From contig NZ_BJNF01000068.1 in the NCBI RefSeq assembly GCF_006539545.1, forward strand, positions 1 to 48,653: 48,653 bases of DNA, in the 5' to 3' direction. Under the pieces are notes generated by a model, which saw only the letters and a program-made list of their open reading frames with translations, had not been told where the DNA came from and did not search any database. Position 1 is the first letter of the stretch. Each line of letters begins with the position of its first letter. The position numbers were made by a program, and so were the translations under genes. This document shows positions 26,593 through 36,732 of this stretch, one piece after another. Source of the stretch: Nitrobacter winogradskyi. Lineage in GTDB: Bacteria > Pseudomonadota > Alphaproteobacteria > Rhizobiales > Xanthobacteraceae.

Positions 26593-27975
26593 ATGCATCC
26601 CGCGTTTGCGACCACGCCGGCCGAAAAGGCTGTACCGATCATCCTGGTGTCCAAGGCGGCCTGGGAAGCCAACGGCAACAGCCTCGATGATTCCGCCCGC
26701 CGGTTCGCCGAGGCGAACGGCTTTCAGGCCAAGTCCGGACAGTATCTCGCGCTACCCACGGCGAGCGGCGACATCTCCCGCATCCTCTTCGGGCTTGGCG
26801 AGAAGGCGGACCAGACACGCGATCCCTTTCTCGCGGGCAAGCTGCCGGGGCTGCTGCCGCCGGGCACCTTCCACTTCGCCGAGGCGGCGCTCGATATGCA
26901 TCTTGCGACGCTGGCCTTCGCGCTCGGCAGCTACCGCTTCGATCGCTACCGCAAGGCCGATGCGCCCAGAGCGCGGCTGGTGCCGCCCGATGGCGTCGAC
27001 ATCGCTGATATCTCGCGGATGGCGGAAGCGGCGTCGCTCGCCCGCGACCTGATCAATACGCCCGCCAACGACATGGGACCGGAGGAGCTTGCGGCCGCCG
27101 CCCGGAATCTCGCGCGGCGTTTCGATGCGGAATTCAGCTGCGTCGTCGGCGACGATCTGGGGCAGCGGAATTTTCCGCTGATCCATGCGGTCGGCATGGC
27201 GTCGCCCCGCGCGCCGCGCCTGATCGATTTCACCTGGGGTGATCCCACCCATCCGAAAATCACGCTGGTCGGCAAAGGCGTCTGCTTCGACACCGGCGGC
27301 GTCGATCTCAAAACGGCCAGCGGCATGCAGATCATGAAGAAGGACATGGGCGGAGCGGCCAATGTGCTGGCTCTGGCGCTGATGGTGATGGATGCGAAAC
27401 TGAAGGTCCGGTTGCGCGTGCTGATCCCGGCGGTCGAGAATGCTGTCGCCGGCAACGCGTTCCGGCCGCTCGACATCTTTCCGTCCCGCAAGGGCTTGAG
27501 CGTGGAGATCGGCAACACCGACGCCGAGGGCCGGCTGGTGCTCGCCGACGCGCTCGCCTTGGCCGACGAAGAAGCGCCGGAGTTGCTGATCGATGTCGGA
27601 ACGCTCACCGGCGCGGCCCGCGTAGCGCTCGGGCCGGACTTGCCGCCGTTCTATACCAGCGACGAGAACCTTGCGCTCGATGTCGCGCGCTGCGGGAAGA
27701 CCGAGAACGATCCGTTGTGGCGGATGCCACTGTGGCCGGCCTACGATGCCTGGCTGGATTCCAAGATCGCCGACATCAACAATGCGCCGTCAGGCGGTTT
27801 TGCCGGTTCGATCGTATGCGCGCTGTTCCTGCAACGTTTCGTCGAGGCGGCAACAAGCTGGCTTCACGTCGATATCTACGGCTGGACGCCGTCAGCCAAA
27901 CCGGCGCGGCCCGAGGGCGGCGAATGCCAGGCCGCGCGCGCCATCTACAGATTGCTGAGCGAACGCTATGGATGA
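26593..27975 (+). CDS. M17 leucyl aminopeptidase family protein
   Basis: A 460-residue cytosolic metallopeptidase that removes N-terminal residues from peptides. The C-terminal catalytic domain has GKGVCFDTGGVDLKTASGM with metal ligands and lysine, DMGGAANVLALAL, and the family signature NTDAEGRLVLADAL at residues 308-321. The N-terminal domain is shorter and divergent compared with PepA (about 500 residues), as in the PepB-like alphaproteobacterial branch. Its stop overlaps the start of the NlpC/P60 gene by 8 bases, linking it to cell-wall peptide processing. Confidence 0.94.
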   Translation: MHPAFATTPAEKAVPIILVSKAAWEANGNSLDDSARRFAEANGFQAKSGQYLALPTASGDISRILFGLGEKADQTRDPFLAGKLPGLLPPGTFHFAEAALDMHLATLAFALGSYRFDRYRKADAPRARLVPPDGVDIADISRMAEAASLARDLINTPANDMGPEELAAAARNLARRFDAEFSCVVGDDLGQRNFPLIHAVGMASPRAPRLIDFTWGDPTHPKITLVGKGVCFDTGGVDLKTASGMQIMKKDMGGAANVLALALMVMDAKLKVRLRVLIPAVENAVAGNAFRPLDIFPSRKGLSVEIGNTDAEGRLVLADALALADEEAPELLIDVGTLTGAARVALGPDLPPFYTSDENLALDVARCGKTENDPLWRMPLWPAYDAWLDSKIADINNAPSGGFAGSIVCALFLQRFVEAATSWLHVDIYGWTPSAKPARPEGGECQAARAIYRLLSERYG

Positions 27976-28813
27976 TCCGCGACTCACACCGGCCCGACCC
28001 GAAGTCGCAGCCCGCTATCTGGAGGGCAGGGTCGATGCGGCGCGCTTCACCGACGGCGAGGAGTACGAAGTCGTCGAAGCGGCGGCGCCCCTACAGCGCG
28101 AGCCTGCGCCGGATGCGATACTGCAGACCCAGGCGCTGCGCGGCGAGCGCGTCACGATCTACGACCACAGCGCTGAAGGCTGGGCCTGGGGCCAGTTGAA
28201 CGGCGACGGCTATGTCGGCTGGCTTCCGGACCGCGCACTGGCAAGGCCCGGCGCAGCGCCGACGCACAAGGTCGTCACCTTGCGGACGTTTGCTTTTCCC
28301 GGACCGTCGATCAAGCTGCCGCCGGTGGAAACGCTCTCGCTCGGCGCAAGACTCACTGTCCAGCGCCGCGACGGCTGCTTCGCCGTCACTGATGATCGTC
28401 TGTACATCCCCGCCATCCATGTCGCCCCGCTCGATCATTTGGCCGCCGATTTCGTCACGGTCGCCGAAATGTTCGTCGGAACGCCGTATCTGTGGGGCGG
28501 CAAGACCAGCCTCGGCATCGACTGCTCCGGCCTCGTGCAGGTGGCGCTCAACGCATCCGGCATCGCATGTCCGCGCGACAGCGACATGCAGGAAGCGGCC
28601 ATGGGCCGCACGCTGTCTCCGCAGGAGACGCAACAGCCGCGGCGCGGTGATCTGATGTTCTGGAAAGGACACGTCGCCATCGTCCGGGACGAGGCCACGC
28701 TTCTCCACGCCAACGCTCATCACATGGCGACGGCGATCGAGGGCATTCACGACGCGGTCGCCCGCATAGAATCCGCAGGCAACGCCGTCTCCTGCGTGAA
28801 GCGGCTGGACTAA
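27968..28813 (+). CDS. NlpC/P60-family cell-wall hydrolase with SH3 domains
   Basis: A 281-residue C40 peptidase expected to cut peptidoglycan stem peptides. Residues about 45-150 look like two bacterial SH3 domains (ERVTIYDHSAEGWAWGQLNGDGYVGWLPD). The catalytic domain carries GTPYLWGGKTSLGIDCSGLVQ with the nucleophile Cys at 186, and the histidine in FWKGHVAIV. I see no signal peptide, so it probably acts on recycled muropeptides in the cytoplasm, like YkfC-type enzymes. Coupled with the aminopeptidase upstream, it fits a recycling pair; this role is inferred. Confidence 0.92.
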   Translation: MDDPRLTPARPEVAARYLEGRVDAARFTDGEEYEVVEAAAPLQREPAPDAILQTQALRGERVTIYDHSAEGWAWGQLNGDGYVGWLPDRALARPGAAPTHKVVTLRTFAFPGPSIKLPPVETLSLGARLTVQRRDGCFAVTDDRLYIPAIHVAPLDHLAADFVTVAEMFVGTPYLWGGKTSLGIDCSGLVQVALNASGIACPRDSDMQEAAMGRTLSPQETQQPRRGDLMFWKGHVAIVRDEATLLHANAHHMATAIEGIHDAVARIESAGNAVSCVKRLD

Positions 28814-28936
28814 AGCGTTTTCGAGCGAAGCATGTCCTCGGGCTTGACCCGAGGATGCAATCCGGTTCGCGTGAAGAAAACGCGTCAAATCAAAAGCTGG
28901 AGTTTTTCATCGCTTCCTGAAAGCAGTGAAAAACTC
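28813..28936. repeat. Dispersed palindromic repeat, family B copy 2, with a nested hairpin
   Basis: agcgttttcgagcgaag, then a 27-base insertion that is itself a hairpin (catgtcctcggg against cccgaggatg), then ccggttcgcgtgaagaaaacgcgtca. A second part repeats gagtttttcatcgcttcctgaaagcagtgaaaaactc, another inverted repeat. It separates the convergent NlpC/P60 and yejF genes and may help to terminate both transcripts. Confidence 0.75.
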
Positions 28937-28939
28937 TAA

Positions 28940-30577
28940 TTACTCCGCGCTTGCTTCGCCGGGCGCGGTCTCCAGCCGGAAGGCCGCTGCAAACAGCGCG
29001 CGCGTATAATCCGATTTCGGATTCCTGAACAACTCCGACGCGGGACCTTCCTCGACCACCTTGCCCTGGCGCATCACGATGAGATGGCTGGCAAGAGAGG
29101 CGACCACGCGAAGGTCATGCGAGATGAACATGTAGGTCAGGTCGCGCTTGCGCTGCAGTTCACGCAGGAGATCGACCATCTGCGCCTGAAACAGCATGTC
29201 GAGCGCGCTGGTCGGCTCGTCCAGCACGACGAAATTCGGCTCCAGCACCACGGCGCGCGCGATGCTGATGCGCTGACGCTGGCCGCCTGAGAACTCGTGC
29301 GGATAGCGGAAGCGCGTCGCCGGATCGAGGCCGACGTCGGTCAGCGCCTTCACCACCCGCGCCTCCCGTTCGGTCTCCGACAGCAAACCCTGATGCACGC
29401 TCAAGCCCTCGGCCACGATGTCGCCGACCGACATGCGCGGACTCAAGGCTCCGAACGGATCCTGAAACACGATCTGCATGTCGCGGCGGAACGGCCGCAT
29501 CTCCTTGAACCGCAGACCCTGGATATCCTTGCCCAGGAACACGATCGGACCGTCAGATGAGATCAGGCGGAGCAATGCGAGTCCGAGCGTGGTCTTGCCG
29601 GAGCCGGATTCGCCGACGACGCCGAGCGTTTCTCCCTGACGAACCTTGAGAGTCACGCCATCGACCGCCTTGATGTGACCGACCGTCTTGCGCAACAGCC
29701 CGCGCCGGATCGGAAACCAGACCTTGAGATTGTCGGTTGCGATCACGACCGGCGCGTCAGGCCGCGGCGGCGCGGGATCCGGCTTCGGCTCCGCGGCGAG
29801 CAGTTCACGCGTGTAGGGATGTTGCGGTGACTCGAAAACCTGCTCGACCGGCCCCTGCTCGACGATCTTGCCGCCGTTCATGACGCAGACGCGATCGGCG
29901 ATGCGGCGGACGATGCCGAGATCGTGGGTGATGAACAGCAGGCTCATGCCGAGCCGGGCGCGGATATCCGCCAGCAAAGCCAGAATCTGCGCCTGCACGG
30001 TGACGTCGAGCGCGGTGGTCGGCTCGTCCGCGATCAGAAGGTCAGGCTCGTTGGCCAGCGCCATCGCGATCATCACACGCTGGCGCTGGCCGCCGGACAG
30101 TTGATGCGGATAGCTGGCAAGGCGGGTGTCCGGCTCGGGAATGCCGACCTGCGTGAGCAGTTCCAGCGTCCGCTTCCGGGCCGCCGCGCCGCGCACTCCC
30201 CCGTGCAGCAGCAGTATCTCGCCGATCTGCGCCTCAATGGTGTGCAGCGGGTTGAGCGAGGTCATCGGCTCCTGGAAAATGATCGAGATATCGTTGCCGC
30301 GAATGCTCCTGATCTCGCGCTCGGACAGGCCGAGCAGTTCGCGTCCGTTGAAACGGATATGACCGGAAGGGTGTGACGCGGCCGGATAGGGCAGCAGCTT
30401 GAGGACGGAGAGCGCGCTGACCGATTTTCCAGAACCGGACTCACCGACGAGAGCCACGCACTCGCCACGTTTGATGTCGAATGAAATGCGATCGACAGCC
30501 ATCGTCGATCCGCCGCCATGATGAAATACAACGGACAGGTCGCGAACGTCGAGCAGCGGCTGATCGATGGCGTCCAT
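28940..30577 (-). CDS. yejF: Peptide ABC importer ATPase YejF (two NBDs)
   Basis: A 545-residue double ABC ATPase. NBD1 has Walker A GESGSGKS at residues 45-52 and signature [18 protein letters not shown]2 has Walker A GESGSGKT near 321-328 and signature [15 protein letters not shown], each followed by a DEPTSALD or DEPTTALD Walker B region. Such fused ATPases drive oligopeptide uptake by the Yej system, whose known substrates include microcin C in enterics. It is the last gene of the minus-strand yej operon, 9 bases after yejE. Confidence 0.95.
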   Translation of the reverse strand: MDAIDQPLLDVRDLSVVFHHGGGSTMAVDRISFDIKRGECVALVGESGSGKSVSALSVLKLLPYPAASHPSGHIRFNGRELLGLSEREIRSIRGNDISIIFQEPMTSLNPLHTIEAQIGEILLLHGGVRGAAARKRTLELLTQVGIPEPDTRLASYPHQLSGGQRQRVMIAMALANEPDLLIADEPTTALDVTVQAQILALLADIRARLGMSLLFITHDLGIVRRIADRVCVMNGGKIVEQGPVEQVFESPQHPYTRELLAAEPKPDPAPPRPDAPVVIATDNLKVWFPIRRGLLRKTVGHIKAVDGVTLKVRQGETLGVVGESGSGKTTLGLALLRLISSDGPIVFLGKDIQGLRFKEMRPFRRDMQIVFQDPFGALSPRMSVGDIVAEGLSVHQGLLSETEREARVVKALTDVGLDPATRFRYPHEFSGGQRQRISIARAVVLEPNFVVLDEPTSALDMLFQAQMVDLLRELQRKRDLTYMFISHDLRVVASLASHLIVMRQGKVVEEGPASELFRNPKSDYTRALFAAAFRLETAPGEASAE

Positions 30578-30586
30578 CCGGGTGCC

Positions 30587-31765
30587 TTACCTGAACGTCT
30601 TGCGCGGATCGAAGGCGTCACGCACGGCCTCACCGATGAAGATCAAAAGAGACAGCATGATCGCGAGCGAGAAAAACCCGGTGAAACCAAGCCATGGCGC
30701 CTGCACGTTGGCCTTTCCTTGCGCCAGCATCTCGCCGAGCGAGGGCGATCCCGGCGGCAATCCGAAGCCAAGAAAATCGAGCGCGGTCAATGTCATCACC
30801 GACGACGACACGATGAACGGCAGGAACGTCATGGTCGCGACCATCGCGTTCGGCAGAAGATGGCGGAACATGATAGTCGCACTCGACACGCCGAGCGCCC
30901 GCGCCGCGGTAATGTATTCGAAGTTGCGTCCACGCAGGAATTCGGCGCGCACGAGACCGACCAGCGACACCCACGAGAACAGCAGCAGGATCCCGAGCAG
31001 CACGAAGAAGCCCGGCACCAGGATCGACGACAGGATCAGGAGGAGATAGAGCGAGGGAATCGCGGTCCAGACCTCGATGAAGCGCTGGAAGCCGAGATCG
31101 ACCCAGCCGCCGAAATAGCCCTGCACGCCGCCCGCCGCGATTCCGATCACCGACGAAACGATAGTCAGGCACAGGCCGAACAAGACCGAAATCCGGAATC
31201 CGTAGATCAGCCGCGCCACCACGTCGCGGCCCTGATCGTCGGTCCCGAGCCAATTGTATTCAAGATCACGACAGCCCGAGAGGTTCTTTCGCTGCACCAC
31301 GTCCTTGCATTCGGCTTCGGTCAGAAGCCAGGTCGGTTTTGAAGGCGCCGGCGTCGGCAGATCGAGGTTGTGGGTGTCATAGGAATAGCGGATGAGCGGC
31401 CAGACGATGGTGCCGCCTTTTTCCGCGATCAGCTTCTGCAGATAAGGATCGCGATAATCGGCGGCGGTTTCGAAATCGCCGCCGAATGCGGTTTCCGGAT
31501 AAGTGACGAACGCCGGAAAATAGAGGTGTCCCTCGAACCTGATCAGAAACGGGCGATCGTTGGCGATCAGTTCGGCGAACAGCGAGACGACGAACAGGAT
31601 CAGAAATATCCAGAGCGACCAGTAGCCGCGCCGGTTCGCCTTGAAGTTCTGCCAGCGGCGGCGATTGAGCGGCGACATGCCAAGCGAATGGCGCGCCGGC
31701 GGCACAGCCTCGCCGAGCGGCGACGTTGCCCCAGCTTCGACGGGCCTGGTCGAAGTCATGGCCAT
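30587..31765 (-). CDS. yejE: Peptide ABC importer permease YejE
   Basis: About 392 residues from the ATG at 31765, which overlaps the yejB stop in an ATGA; the frame is open further upstream without support. An N-terminal cytoplasmic stretch and first membrane helix are followed by a long periplasmic insertion (about residues 60-170) typical of YejE. The permease core contains the EAA-like loop EFLRGRNFEYITAARALGVSSATIMFRHLLPNA. It pairs with YejB to form the membrane channel. Confidence 0.95.
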   Translation of the reverse strand: MAMTSTRPVEAGATSPLGEAVPPARHSLGMSPLNRRRWQNFKANRRGYWSLWIFLILFVVSLFAELIANDRPFLIRFEGHLYFPAFVTYPETAFGGDFETAADYRDPYLQKLIAEKGGTIVWPLIRYSYDTHNLDLPTPAPSKPTWLLTEAECKDVVQRKNLSGCRDLEYNWLGTDDQGRDVVARLIYGFRISVLFGLCLTIVSSVIGIAAGGVQGYFGGWVDLGFQRFIEVWTAIPSLYLLLILSSILVPGFFVLLGILLLFSWVSLVGLVRAEFLRGRNFEYITAARALGVSSATIMFRHLLPNAMVATMTFLPFIVSSSVMTLTALDFLGFGLPPGSPSLGEMLAQGKANVQAPWLGFTGFFSLAIMLSLLIFIGEAVRDAFDPRKTFR

Positions 31766-32874
31766 CAGACCTCCCGCGCCTCGAAGTCGATTCTCGGATC
31801 GATCCACATGTAGGTCAGATCGGAGATTAGGTTCACCACGAGCCCGACCAGCGAGAAGATATAGAGCGTGCCGAACACCACCGGATAATCGCGGTTGAGC
31901 ACGCTCTCAAACCCGAGCAGGCCAAGCCCGTCGAGCGAGAAGATGGTTTCGATCAACAGTGATCCGGAGAAGAAGGCATGAACGAACGCGCCAGGGAATC
32001 CGGCGATGACGATCAGCATGGCGTTGCGGAAGACGTGATTGTAGAGCACCTGCCGCTCGCTGCAACCCTTGGCGCGCGCGGTCATCACATACTGCTTTCG
32101 GATCTCGTCAAGGAACGAATTCTTGGTCAGCAAGGTCATGGTGGCGAAGGCGCCGAGCGCCATCGAGATCAGGGGCAGCGTGAGGTGCCAGAAATAATCG
32201 AGAATTTTCCAGTACCACGGAAACTCGTTCCAGCCGTCCGAGGTCAAGCCGCGCAACGGGAAAATGCTGAAGAACGATCCGCCCGCGAACAGGATGATGA
32301 GAAGGATCGCGAACAGAAATCCCGGAATCGCGAAACCGACGATGATGACTGCCGACGTCCAGGTATCGAACTGCGATCCGTCCTTGACGGCTTTGCGAAT
32401 GCCAAGCGGGATCGAGATCAGATAGGTCAGCAGCGTCATCCAGATGCCGAGCGACATCGAGACCGGAAGCTTCTCCTTGATCAGCTCGATCACAGTGGTG
32501 TCGCGGAAATAGCTCTTGCCGAAATCGAAGCGGGCAAAGTTCCACACCATCAGCAGAAAGCGTTCATGCGCCGGCTTGTCGAAGCCAAATTGCTGCTCAA
32601 GGCTCTTGATGAAGGCTGGATCAAGCCCCTGCGCGCCGCGGTACTTCGAATTGACGGCGTCGGACGACGCTCCGACCTGGCCGCGCGCGCCGAAGTCGCC
32701 CCCGGACGAGCCGGAAATGCGCGACATTCCGCCGGTATCCGAACCGCTCAATTGCGCGATCACCCGCTCGACCGGACCACCGGGCGCGAATTGCACCACG
32801 ACGAACGACACGAACAGAATGCCCAGCAATGTGGGCAGCATCAGCAGAATGCGGCGGACGATGTAGGCGCTCAT
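31765..32874 (-). CDS. yejB: Peptide ABC importer permease YejB
   Basis: About 369 residues from the ATG at 32874 (MSAYIVRRILLMLPTLLGI), 2 bases after the stop of the upstream binding-protein gene. The N-terminal helix is followed by a periplasmic stretch with Gly/Ser-rich and QLSGSDTGG-like sequence. Four or five more helices and the EAA-like loop IRKQYVMTARAKGCSERQVLYNHVFRNAML follow. The longer upstream frame would overlap the preceding gene and is rejected. Confidence 0.95.
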   Translation of the reverse strand: MSAYIVRRILLMLPTLLGILFVSFVVVQFAPGGPVERVIAQLSGSDTGGMSRISGSSGGDFGARGQVGASSDAVNSKYRGAQGLDPAFIKSLEQQFGFDKPAHERFLLMVWNFARFDFGKSYFRDTTVIELIKEKLPVSMSLGIWMTLLTYLISIPLGIRKAVKDGSQFDTWTSAVIIVGFAIPGFLFAILLIILFAGGSFFSIFPLRGLTSDGWNEFPWYWKILDYFWHLTLPLISMALGAFATMTLLTKNSFLDEIRKQYVMTARAKGCSERQVLYNHVFRNAMLIVIAGFPGAFVHAFFSGSLLIETIFSLDGLGLLGFESVLNRDYPVVFGTLYIFSLVGLVVNLISDLTYMWIDPRIDFEAREV

Positions 32875-32876
32875 GC

Positions 32877-34787
32877 TTATCCCGCCTGCCCGGATGATGC
32901 CGGCCGGGCCTGCGTCGACCACCAGATATCAGGCGCCATGACGCCGAGGTATTTCGGCAGGCTCGGCGGATGAGCGAACACATCCCAATAGGCCAGCCGG
33001 TGCGTGTTCGAATACCATTGCGGCACCCAATAGCGACCGGCGCGAATCACGCGATCCAGCGCGCGCGCCGCGAAGACGAGCTTGGCGCGGGTGTCGGCGG
33101 CGATGACCTGCTCCATCAGCGCATCGATCGCGGGATCGGCGATGCCTGCAAGGTTGTTCGAGCCCTTTGTCGCCGCCGCGCGCGACGAAAAGAAGGGCCG
33201 CAGCGAATCGCCCGGAATGGTCGAGAAACTGAAACGTTCGATGATCATGTCGAAATCGAAGTCGTCACGCCGCGACCGCGCCTGAACCGGGTCGACGAGC
33301 CGCAGCGTCGCCTCGATGCCGAGGGTCTGGAGATTCTTGATATAGGGCATGTGGTGAGCCTGGAAGGCCGGCTCATCGAGCAGGAATTCGAGGCGGAAGA
33401 CCTCGCCCTGCGGGGTCATCCGCTTCCTGTCCTTGATGTGGAAGCCCGCCTCGTCAAGCAGCTGCGCGGCCCTGCGCAACAGCTTGCGGTCCTGCCCCGA
33501 TCCGTCGGACACCGGCGGCACGAACGGCACTCCGAACACCTCCTCCGGCACCTTGCCGCGGAACGGCTCCAGCAACGCCACCTCCTCCGGCGACGGCGGG
33601 CCGCTCGCCATCAGATCGGAATTCTGGAAGGGCGATACCGTCCGCACATAGGCGCCGTACATGATGGACTTGTTGGTCCACTCGAAATCGAAGGCGCAGT
33701 CGAGCGCTTCGCGGACGCGAGGATCCCTGAACTTGTCGCGGCGGGTGTTGATGAACCAGCCCTGCGCGCCGGACGGCGTCTCGTCCGGCAATTGCTCGCG
33801 CTTGACACGGCCGTCGGTCATCGCCGGGAAATCATAGCGCGTATTCCAGATGCGGGAGGTGAACTCCTCGCGGTACAGATAACTGCGGCCGGTGAAGCCC
33901 TCAAACGCCACATCGCGGTCGCGGTAAAAATCGAAACGCACCGTGTCGAAATTGAAAGCGCCGCGGCACACCGGAAGATCCGCGCCCCACCAGTCCTTCA
34001 CGCGGTCGAACTCAATGAAGCGGTTCACCTCGAACCGGCCGACCTTGTACGGTCCGCTGCCGAGCGGAACGTCGAGCGTCGTTTCATCGAACGGGCGCGC
34101 CGTGTAATAGGCTTGCGAAAAGATCGGCAGGCCGGCGACGAACAAGGGCACGTCCCGACCGCGCTTCGCCGCAAAGGTAACGACGAGCGTTGCGTCGTCG
34201 AGCGCTTCCGCCTTCACCATGTCACGCACCTGCTGGGTGATCACGGGATGACCCTTGGTCTTCAGGATCATCAGGGAAAAGGCGGCATCGCGCGCGGTCA
34301 GTTTTTGCCCGTCATGAAACCGCGCCTCCGGCCGCATCGTGAAACGGTAGGTCAGACCATCGGCCGAGATGCGCACCGATTTCGCCGCCAGGCCATACAT
34401 CGCATCGGGCTCGTCACCGGCGCGCGCCATCAGCGACGTGAACGTCATCCCCATGCCCTGCGCGCCGTCGCCCTTCAGGATGAAGGCGTTGAGCGAGTTG
34501 AAGGTCTGGAATGATTGATTGAAAGCGCGACTCGACGGAATGGTCGCGAACAGTCCGCCCTTCGGCGCGCCGGGATTGACGTAATCGAAGTGATGAAAAT
34601 CAGCCGGATATTTCAGGTCGCCGAAGGCCGACATGCCATGAGATTGGCCTTGAGATTCGCCTCGGGATTCGCCTTGAGCCTCGGTCGCCGCGCCGCTCGC
34701 GGCCCCGGCGAGAGCCGGCCGCAGCCACGCCGCGCCTGCCACGCCGATCCCGAGACCGATCACCTGCCGACGGCTGGGCCGACTCAT
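32877..34787 (-). CDS. yejA: Peptide-binding protein of the Yej importer (first copy)
   Basis: About 636 residues. The N-terminus MSRPSRRQVIGLGIGVAGAAWLRPALAG is a Tat-like signal peptide with a double arginine. The SBP family 5 fold is recognisable (DLKYPADFHHFDYVNPGAPKGG early; LTYRFTMRPEARFHDGQKLTARD in the middle). YejA-type proteins capture peptides in the periplasm. A GGAG site precedes the ATG at 34787; a TTG at 34805 overlaps the stop of the previous gene and is less likely. The second copy lies just upstream. Confidence 0.93.
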   Translation of the reverse strand: MSRPSRRQVIGLGIGVAGAAWLRPALAGAASGAATEAQGESRGESQGQSHGMSAFGDLKYPADFHHFDYVNPGAPKGGLFATIPSSRAFNQSFQTFNSLNAFILKGDGAQGMGMTFTSLMARAGDEPDAMYGLAAKSVRISADGLTYRFTMRPEARFHDGQKLTARDAAFSLMILKTKGHPVITQQVRDMVKAEALDDATLVVTFAAKRGRDVPLFVAGLPIFSQAYYTARPFDETTLDVPLGSGPYKVGRFEVNRFIEFDRVKDWWGADLPVCRGAFNFDTVRFDFYRDRDVAFEGFTGRSYLYREEFTSRIWNTRYDFPAMTDGRVKREQLPDETPSGAQGWFINTRRDKFRDPRVREALDCAFDFEWTNKSIMYGAYVRTVSPFQNSDLMASGPPSPEEVALLEPFRGKVPEEVFGVPFVPPVSDGSGQDRKLLRRAAQLLDEAGFHIKDRKRMTPQGEVFRLEFLLDEPAFQAHHMPYIKNLQTLGIEATLRLVDPVQARSRRDDFDFDMIIERFSFSTIPGDSLRPFFSSRAAATKGSNNLAGIADPAIDALMEQVIAADTRAKLVFAARALDRVIRAGRYWVPQWYSNTHRLAYWDVFAHPPSLPKYLGVMAPDIWWSTQARPASSGQAG

Positions 34788-34801
34788 CCTTGCGATGCTC
34801 C

Positions 34802-36697
34802 TCAAGATCGCTTGCCCGCCGCCCTGCCGGCATCATGCCACCACAGCGTCGGAAAGGCGGAAAGACCGTACTTCGGCATGTTCTCCGGCCGGCCAAAGCG
34901 GTCCCAGCGGGCCGTGCGATGGAAAGGATAGGTGAATTGCGGCACCACGTAGTGATTCCATAACAGCACGCGGTCGAGCGCCTTGGTCGCTGCCACGAGG
35001 TCGGCGCGGTCCTTCGCGAAAATCACACGCTCAATCAGCTTGTCGACGGAAGGATTCTTGATGCCGACGACATTGCGCGAGCCCGGCATGTCCGCGGCCT
35101 GCGAGCCCCAGAACTCCCTCTGCTCGTTACCGGGTGACAAGGACTCGATCCAGAGATTGCCGACGACATCGAAGTCCCAGCTTCTCATCCGGTTCTCGTA
35201 CTGCGTCGAATCGACGGTCCGAACGCTGACGGTAATGCCCATGCGCTCCAGCGACGGCTTGTAGAACAGCATGATGCGCTCGGTGCTTGGCGCTTCCGAC
35301 AACAACTCCAGTTCGAACGGCGCGCCGGTTTTGCTGTCCACCAGCTTGTGGTTGCGCACCTCAAATCCAGCTTCCTTGAAGAGCTTCATGCCCTCGCGGA
35401 GATTGTTGCGAACCGCCTCGGGGTTGCCGCCGACCGGATTGCTGTAAGGCGTGGTGAACACCTCGGCCGGCACCTCGGCGCGAACGGTTTCAAGGATTTC
35501 AAGCTCCCTGCCCTCGGGCAGACCGCTTGACGCCAGTTCGGTACCGTCGAAATAGCTATTGATGCGCTTGTACTGACCGTAGAACAACTGCTTGTTCATT
35601 TCCTCGAAATTGAACGCAAAGTTCAGCGCCCGCCGCACGCGAGGATCCCTGAACTTGTCGCGGCGGATGTTGAGGGCGAACGCCTGCATCACGCCGGCAT
35701 TGCGATTGGGGAATTCCTCAAGGACGACGCGGCCGTCCTTCACCGCCGGGAAATCGTAAGCCGTGGCCCAGTTCTTGGCGCTGTTTTCGGTGCGCCAGTC
35801 GACCTGATCGCCTTTGAAGGCTTCCAGCGCGACCGTGCCGTCGCGGAAATACTCATAGCGCAGTTCGTCGAAATTATTGTGGCCGATACTGAAATTGAGA
35901 TCGCGGCCCCAGTAATCCCTGACCCGCTCAAGCGTCACCGAGCGCGCGGCGTCGAAACGCTTGATCCTGTAGGGGCCGCTGCCGAGCGGCGGCTCCAGCG
36001 TGGTCGCGGAAATATCGCGCTTCCTGCCCGCATCATCGGCGCCTTCCCACCAGTGCTTCGGCAGCACCATCAGTTGCCCGACAATCTGCGGCAGTTCGCG
36101 GTTACCCGGCGCATCGAAGGTGAAGGTCACATCCCGCTCGCCGGTTTTCTCCACTTTGGTGATGTGACGGTAATAGGCTCCATAGAACGGATGATGCTTC
36201 TTCAGCACGTTGAGCGAGAAGATCACGTCGTCGGGCGTGACCGGCTTGCCGTCGTGCCACTTCGCTTCCGCCCGTAGCCGGTAGACCACGAAGGAAAAAT
36301 CATCGGGATAAGCGACCGACTCGGCCAGCGCGCCGTACTCGGTTGAAACCTCGTCCAGTGACGGAGCCGTCAGCGCTTCATAGATCAGCCGCCCTTCCGA
36401 TGCGATCGAACCCTTCACCCCCGACACGACAGGGTTGAAATTGTCGAAGGTGCCGATCGCGATCTGCCGTACCAGACCGCCTTTGGGCGCGTCCGGATTC
36501 ACATAATCGAAATGCTTGAAGCCTTCCGGATATTTCACCTCGCCGAACAGCGAAAGCCCGTGCCGCCATTTCAGGCCGGTCGGTCCGGCCTGCGCATGGG
36601 CTGCCTGGATCGAGGAAGCGCCGGTCAGGACTTTGATTGCGGGAGCGGCTGCGATCAGGGCTCCGCCATGGAGAAGTCGTCGTCGTGTGAAGGCCAA
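34802..36697 (-). CDS. Peptide-binding protein of the Yej importer (second, tandem copy)
   Basis: About 631 residues if translation begins at the TTG at 36697, which has AGGA about 9 bases upstream and gives MAFTRRRLLHGGALIAAAP, a Tat-like signal peptide with RRR. The frame is open to 36778, but that extension lies in repeat family B. The body is a paralogue of the neighbouring yejA (EVKYPEGFKHFDYVNPDAPKGG; YRLRAEAKWHDGKPVTPDDVIFSL). Two binding proteins on one permease set probably widen the peptide range. It is the first gene of the operon. Confidence 0.92.
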   Translation of the reverse strand: MAFTRRRLLHGGALIAAAPAIKVLTGASSIQAAHAQAGPTGLKWRHGLSLFGEVKYPEGFKHFDYVNPDAPKGGLVRQIAIGTFDNFNPVVSGVKGSIASEGRLIYEALTAPSLDEVSTEYGALAESVAYPDDFSFVVYRLRAEAKWHDGKPVTPDDVIFSLNVLKKHHPFYGAYYRHITKVEKTGERDVTFTFDAPGNRELPQIVGQLMVLPKHWWEGADDAGRKRDISATTLEPPLGSGPYRIKRFDAARSVTLERVRDYWGRDLNFSIGHNNFDELRYEYFRDGTVALEAFKGDQVDWRTENSAKNWATAYDFPAVKDGRVVLEEFPNRNAGVMQAFALNIRRDKFRDPRVRRALNFAFNFEEMNKQLFYGQYKRINSYFDGTELASSGLPEGRELEILETVRAEVPAEVFTTPYSNPVGGNPEAVRNNLREGMKLFKEAGFEVRNHKLVDSKTGAPFELELLSEAPSTERIMLFYKPSLERMGITVSVRTVDSTQYENRMRSWDFDVVGNLWIESLSPGNEQREFWGSQAADMPGSRNVVGIKNPSVDKLIERVIFAKDRADLVAATKALDRVLLWNHYVVPQFTYPFHRTARWDRFGRPENMPKYGLSAFPTLWWHDAGRAAGKRS

Positions 36698-36732
36698 TGC
36701 GAATATTCCTGCGAACTGTCGGGGCGAGTTAT

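Noticed and set aside
32970-34514. A 514-codon plus-strand frame opposite the peptide-binding protein
   Set aside because: Shadow of a well-supported gene, composed mostly of Arg, His, Glu and Ala, with no recognisable domain.
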